Positions 6,875 through 8,867 of a DNA stretch of 8,867 nucleotides are shown here, in pieces (positions within the stretch are counted from its first letter, which is position 1; each line of letters starts with the position of its first letter). The notes beneath the pieces were generated by a model. That model did not search any database. It saw nothing but the letters and a program-made list of their open reading frames with translations, and was not told the DNA's origin. The stretch is from contig CAMPCT010000074.1 of the NCBI GenBank assembly GCA_946647055.1, positions 1 to 8,867 of the forward strand. The letters are read 5' to 3'. The position numbers and the translations under genes are program-made. This DNA is from an uncultured Atopobium sp. (GTDB lineage: Bacteria; Actinomycetota; Coriobacteriia; Coriobacteriales; Atopobiaceae).

Positions 6875-8196
6875 CGACCGACCCGCCGCACCGCGTAGAA
6901 CACCGGCAGCCCGACCAGCGTGATGGCGACGCTGGCCAGGCTCATCATCAGCGCGCCCTGTCCGGAGAGGAACAGCTGGCTGGCGATGACGTAGAGGCCG
7001 CTCGCGATGGCCAGCACCGGCACCACGGGATAGCCGGGCACGCGGTAGGTGCGCTCCCACTCCGGGTGGGTCTGGCGCAGGCGCATGACGCAGGCGAAGG
7101 TGAGCGTGTAGAAGACCCAGCACGAGAAGACGCCCAGGTCGGTGAGGAGGTCGAAGTTGCCCACGACCGAGTACAGGCAGGCCAGCATGCCGATGAGGAC
7201 GATCGAGTTGGCGGGGACGTCGCGGTCGTTGAGCTCGGCGAGCTTGCTGCTGCCCGGAAGTGTGCCCTGCTCGGCCAGCTGGTAGGCCACGCGCGAGCCC
7301 GACATGAGGAAGCCGTTGCCCGCCCCGATGACCGAGATGATGATGCCCACCTTGATGAGGGTGCCGCCGGCCTCGCCAAAGATCACGGTGGCCACGGCCG
7401 CGGCGGGCGACTCGAGGTTCATGAGCTGGTCGGCGGGGATGACCCACAGGTACGCCACGTTGATGGCAAGGTAGACGGCCATGATGATGGACACGCCGCC
7501 CACGATGGCCAGCGGCAGGTCGCGCGCGGGGTTGCGCATCTCGCCGGCGATGGTGCCCACGTTGGTCCAGCCCTCGAAGGCGAAGAGCACGGCCAGGAGC
7601 GTCGAGCCAAACACGCCGGCCGCGGCCTTGTCGGGACCCACCAGCGGGGTCAGGATGGGGTGTCCGCCCTCGCCGCGCAAAAAGCCAAAGACGATGAGCA
7701 GCACCAGTGGGACCAGCTTGCAGATGGTGGCCACGACCTGCATGCCGCCGGCCGAGCGCGAGCCGCGCGCGTTGATGGCGACCAGCGCGCAGATGACCAC
7801 GATGGCGATGGGCAACGACAGCTGGGCCCCCACCCATTCGGCGAGCTCGCTGCCCACCTTGACGCCGTAGCCGGCCAGGAAGGCGGGGTAGAAGATGACG
7901 ACCTGCATCCAGCCGGCGAGGAAGCCCAGACGCTCGTCGAAGACCTCGGAGAGGTAGGTGACCATGCCGCCGGTCTTGGGGATGAGGATGGCGACCTCGG
8001 CGAAGGTGAGTGCCCCGAAGATGCTCATGAGGCCGCCGACCACCCAGGCGAGCATGCCCATGCCCGGCGCGCCGCCGGTGGCCTGGTAGATGGCGTAGGG
8101 CTTGAAGAACACGCCGGCGCCGATGACGCAGCCCACCACGATTGACGTGGCGGTTGCCCAGCCGAGGTTCCTCTTCATCTGCCGCTGCTCTGCCAT
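6868..8196 (-). CDS. APC-superfamily amino acid permease, SteT-like (LAT-type) exchanger
   Basis: The 442-residue protein aligns by eye along its length with Bacillus SteT, a serine/threonine exchanger of the LAT branch of the APC superfamily, which has about the same length. The first helix carries the substrate-binding motif GCVIGAGVFFKP (22-33). Conserved blocks follow: LTFAEVAILIPKTGG, the helix-6 region LFAFEGWTNVGTIAGEMRNP, and a final YRVPGYPVVPVLAI segment. Twelve membrane helices are expected. It probably exchanges or imports neutral amino acids; exact specificity is inferred only from resemblance. ATG 8196 is chosen because AGGAG lies about six bases upstream; a longer TTG reading from 8322 would include the promoter and the upstream hairpin. 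It is convergent with the protease gene and lies downstream of the UPF0210 gene on the same strand, but has its own promoter. Confidence 0.92.
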   Translation of the reverse strand: MAEQRQMKRNLGWATATSIVVGCVIGAGVFFKPYAIYQATGGAPGMGMLAWVVGGLMSIFGALTFAEVAILIPKTGGMVTYLSEVFDERLGFLAGWMQVVIFYPAFLAGYGVKVGSELAEWVGAQLSLPIAIVVICALVAINARGSRSAGGMQVVATICKLVPLVLLIVFGFLRGEGGHPILTPLVGPDKAAAGVFGSTLLAVLFAFEGWTNVGTIAGEMRNPARDLPLAIVGGVSIIMAVYLAINVAYLWVIPADQLMNLESPAAAVATVIFGEAGGTLIKVGIIISVIGAGNGFLMSGSRVAYQLAEQGTLPGSSKLAELNDRDVPANSIVLIGMLACLYSVVGNFDLLTDLGVFSCWVFYTLTFACVMRLRQTHPEWERTYRVPGYPVVPVLAIASGLYVIASQLFLSGQGALMMSLASVAITLVGLPVFYAVRRVGRA

Positions 8197-8234
8197 GGTG
8201 CGCTCCTGGTCCGTCTGATTGGATTGGCCTAACG

Positions 8235-8264
8235 ATTGTAGGCGTCTTTCAGGAACAGTGACAG
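8235..8264 (-). promoter_or_regulatory. Promoter for the APC permease gene
   Basis: On the minus strand, TACAAT (plus-strand 8235-8240, 5 of 6 to consensus) stands 18 bp from CTGTCA (8259-8264, 4 of 6). Predicted transcription starts near 8228, giving a leader of about 30 nt. A 6-base direct repeat, GTGACA at 8258-8263 and 8273-8278 on the plus strand, overlaps and flanks the -35 box and could be a regulator half-site pair. Confidence 0.55.
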
Positions 8265-8310
8265 GTTGCGGTGTGACAAATTGGCAGGTCTGCGTTAGCG
8301 GCCCCGTGGA

Positions 8311-8349
8311 GTCGCTGGACAAAGGTAACAGGCAGCTTTGTCCAGCGAC
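8311..8349 (-). terminator. Perfect 14-bp stem-loop downstream of the UPF0210 gene
   Basis: GTCGCTGGACAAAG (8311-8324) and CTTTGTCCAGCGAC (8336-8349) are exact inverted copies with an 11-nt loop, 3 bp beyond the UPF0210 stop codon. The stem is long and stable. No T-tract follows on the minus strand, so it may be a non-canonical terminator, a 3'-end stabiliser, or a protein-binding dyad. Confidence 0.6.
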
Positions 8350-8352
8350 CCG

Positions 8353-8867
8353 TTAGTTCTTGAGCGAGTTGAGCGGCGCGGGGAAGCGACCGCCGCGGTG
8401 CGCCAGCACGGTACCGGCAAAGCGGTTGACCGGCATGACCGGGGCGGATCCAAAGAGCCCGCCAAACTCCAGGACGTCACCCACCTCGTGGCCGATCGCG
8501 GGGATGAGGCGCACGGCCGTGGTCTTGTTGTTGATGACGCCGATGGCCATCTCGTCGGCGATGATGCCGGCGATGGCCTCCACGCTGGTGTCGCCGGGCA
8601 CGGCGATCATGTCGAGGCCCACCGAGCACACGCAGGTCATGGCCTCGAGCTTCTCGAGGGTGAGCGCTCCGTCCTGCGCCGCGCGGATCATGCCGGCGTC
8701 CTCGCTCACGGGGATGAACGCGCCGGACAGGCCGCCCACGCTGGAGCTGGCCATGACGCCGCCCTTCTTGACGGCGTCGTTGAGCAGCGCGAGCGCGCAG
8801 GTGGTGCCGGGACCGCCGCACTCGCCGACGCCCATGATCTCGAGGATGCGCGCGACCGAGTCGCCCA
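8353..8867 (-). CDS. UPF0210/DUF711 (PFL-like) family protein, C-terminal part, cut by window edge
   Basis: The reading frame is open from the right edge to the stop at 8353, giving about 171 residues of the C-terminus. The family's typical length is about 450, so roughly the first 280 lie outside. Characteristic blocks are [67 protein letters not shown], and the C-terminal APVMPVNRF...[14 protein letters not shown], which ends where the family normally ends. An internal ATG at 8835 is not the start: the residues before it ([10 protein letters not shown]) continue the family pattern. The biochemical role is not established; structural kinship to pyruvate formate-lyase-like folds has been proposed. 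In many genomes the gene follows a small ACT-domain gene (UPF0237), which would lie beyond the right edge. It should be cytosolic. Confidence 0.92.
   Translation of the reverse strand, partial: GDSVARILEIMGVGECGGPGTTCALALLNDAVKKGGVMASSSVGGLSGAFIPVSEDAGMIRAAQDGALTLEKLEAMTCVCSVGLDMIAVPGDTSVEAIAGIIADEMAIGVINNKTTAVRLIPAIGHEVGDVLEFGGLFGSAPVMPVNRFAGTVLAHRGGRFPAPLNSLKN

Noticed and set aside
7066..8145. Long plus-strand open frame opposite the APC permease
   Set aside because: It is the same antisense composition artefact; the minus-strand permease matches SteT-like proteins over its length.
8197..8322. TTG start at 8322 for the permease
   Set aside because: It would run through the TACAAT promoter and the arm of the 14-bp stem; ATG 8196 has AGGAG and fits the family N-terminus.
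8197..8352. T-box or amino-acid riboswitch upstream of the permease
   Set aside because: The predicted leader after the promoter is only about 30 nt, too short, and the 14-bp stem lies upstream of the promoter. No T-box core motif was seen.
8295..8480. Small minus-strand open frame across the 14-bp stem
   Set aside because: It overlaps the end of the UPF0210 gene in another frame and has no ribosome site or resemblance.

Overview
The window is GC-rich bacterial chromosomal DNA. Gene content, strong GAGG-type ribosome sites and codon use point to a high-GC anaerobic actinobacterium, most likely class Coriobacteriia (an Olsenella/Collinsella/Atopobium-like lineage). That placement is inference from protein resemblance, not a search. 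I see no rRNA, tRNA, insertion sequence, phage gene or CRISPR array.

Layout, left to right. (1) 1-309 is intergenic. It starts with a compact array of 30-nt imperfect repeats in two 60-bp blocks (11-70, 104-163), followed by about 145 nt holding only weak signals. (2) 310-2616 is a plus-strand group: a YdeI/OmpD-associated (OmdA-type) family protein, an unrecognised single-pass membrane protein, and a GNAT acetyltransferase. (3) 2639-4063 (minus) is a UbiD-family prenylated-FMN decarboxylase, divergent from a 73-residue cysteine-rich protein (4207-4428, plus). (4) 4451-5785 (minus) is an MFS transporter, divergent from a CPBP/CAAX-type intramembrane protease (5926-6864, plus). (5) 6868-8196 (minus) is an APC-superfamily permease resembling the serine/threonine exchanger SteT. 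(6) 8353 to the right edge (minus) is the C-terminal third or so of a UPF0210/DUF711 (PFL-like) protein, cut by the window end.

From 2600 onward the genes alternate strand, so most are probably single-gene transcription units. Each divergent gap carries readable promoter elements. Each of the three convergent junctions (3-22 bp) carries a short GC-rich dyad close to or overlapping the stop codons. No pathway is obviously complete: the UbiD enzyme has no UbiX (prFMN synthase) beside it, and the two transporters and the protease have no linked enzymes that reveal a substrate.

The least ordinary gene is 1010-2050. It encodes an acidic cytoplasmic region with six TTLL motifs (partly on three perfect 36-bp DNA repeats), one membrane helix, a Glu/Pro-rich stalk and two copies of a GHFE...GQxWVxDVP motif. 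The TTLL motifs resemble phosphothreonine sites read by FHA domains in Ser/Thr-kinase signalling. I therefore propose, as inference only, that it is a membrane phosphoprotein or adaptor.
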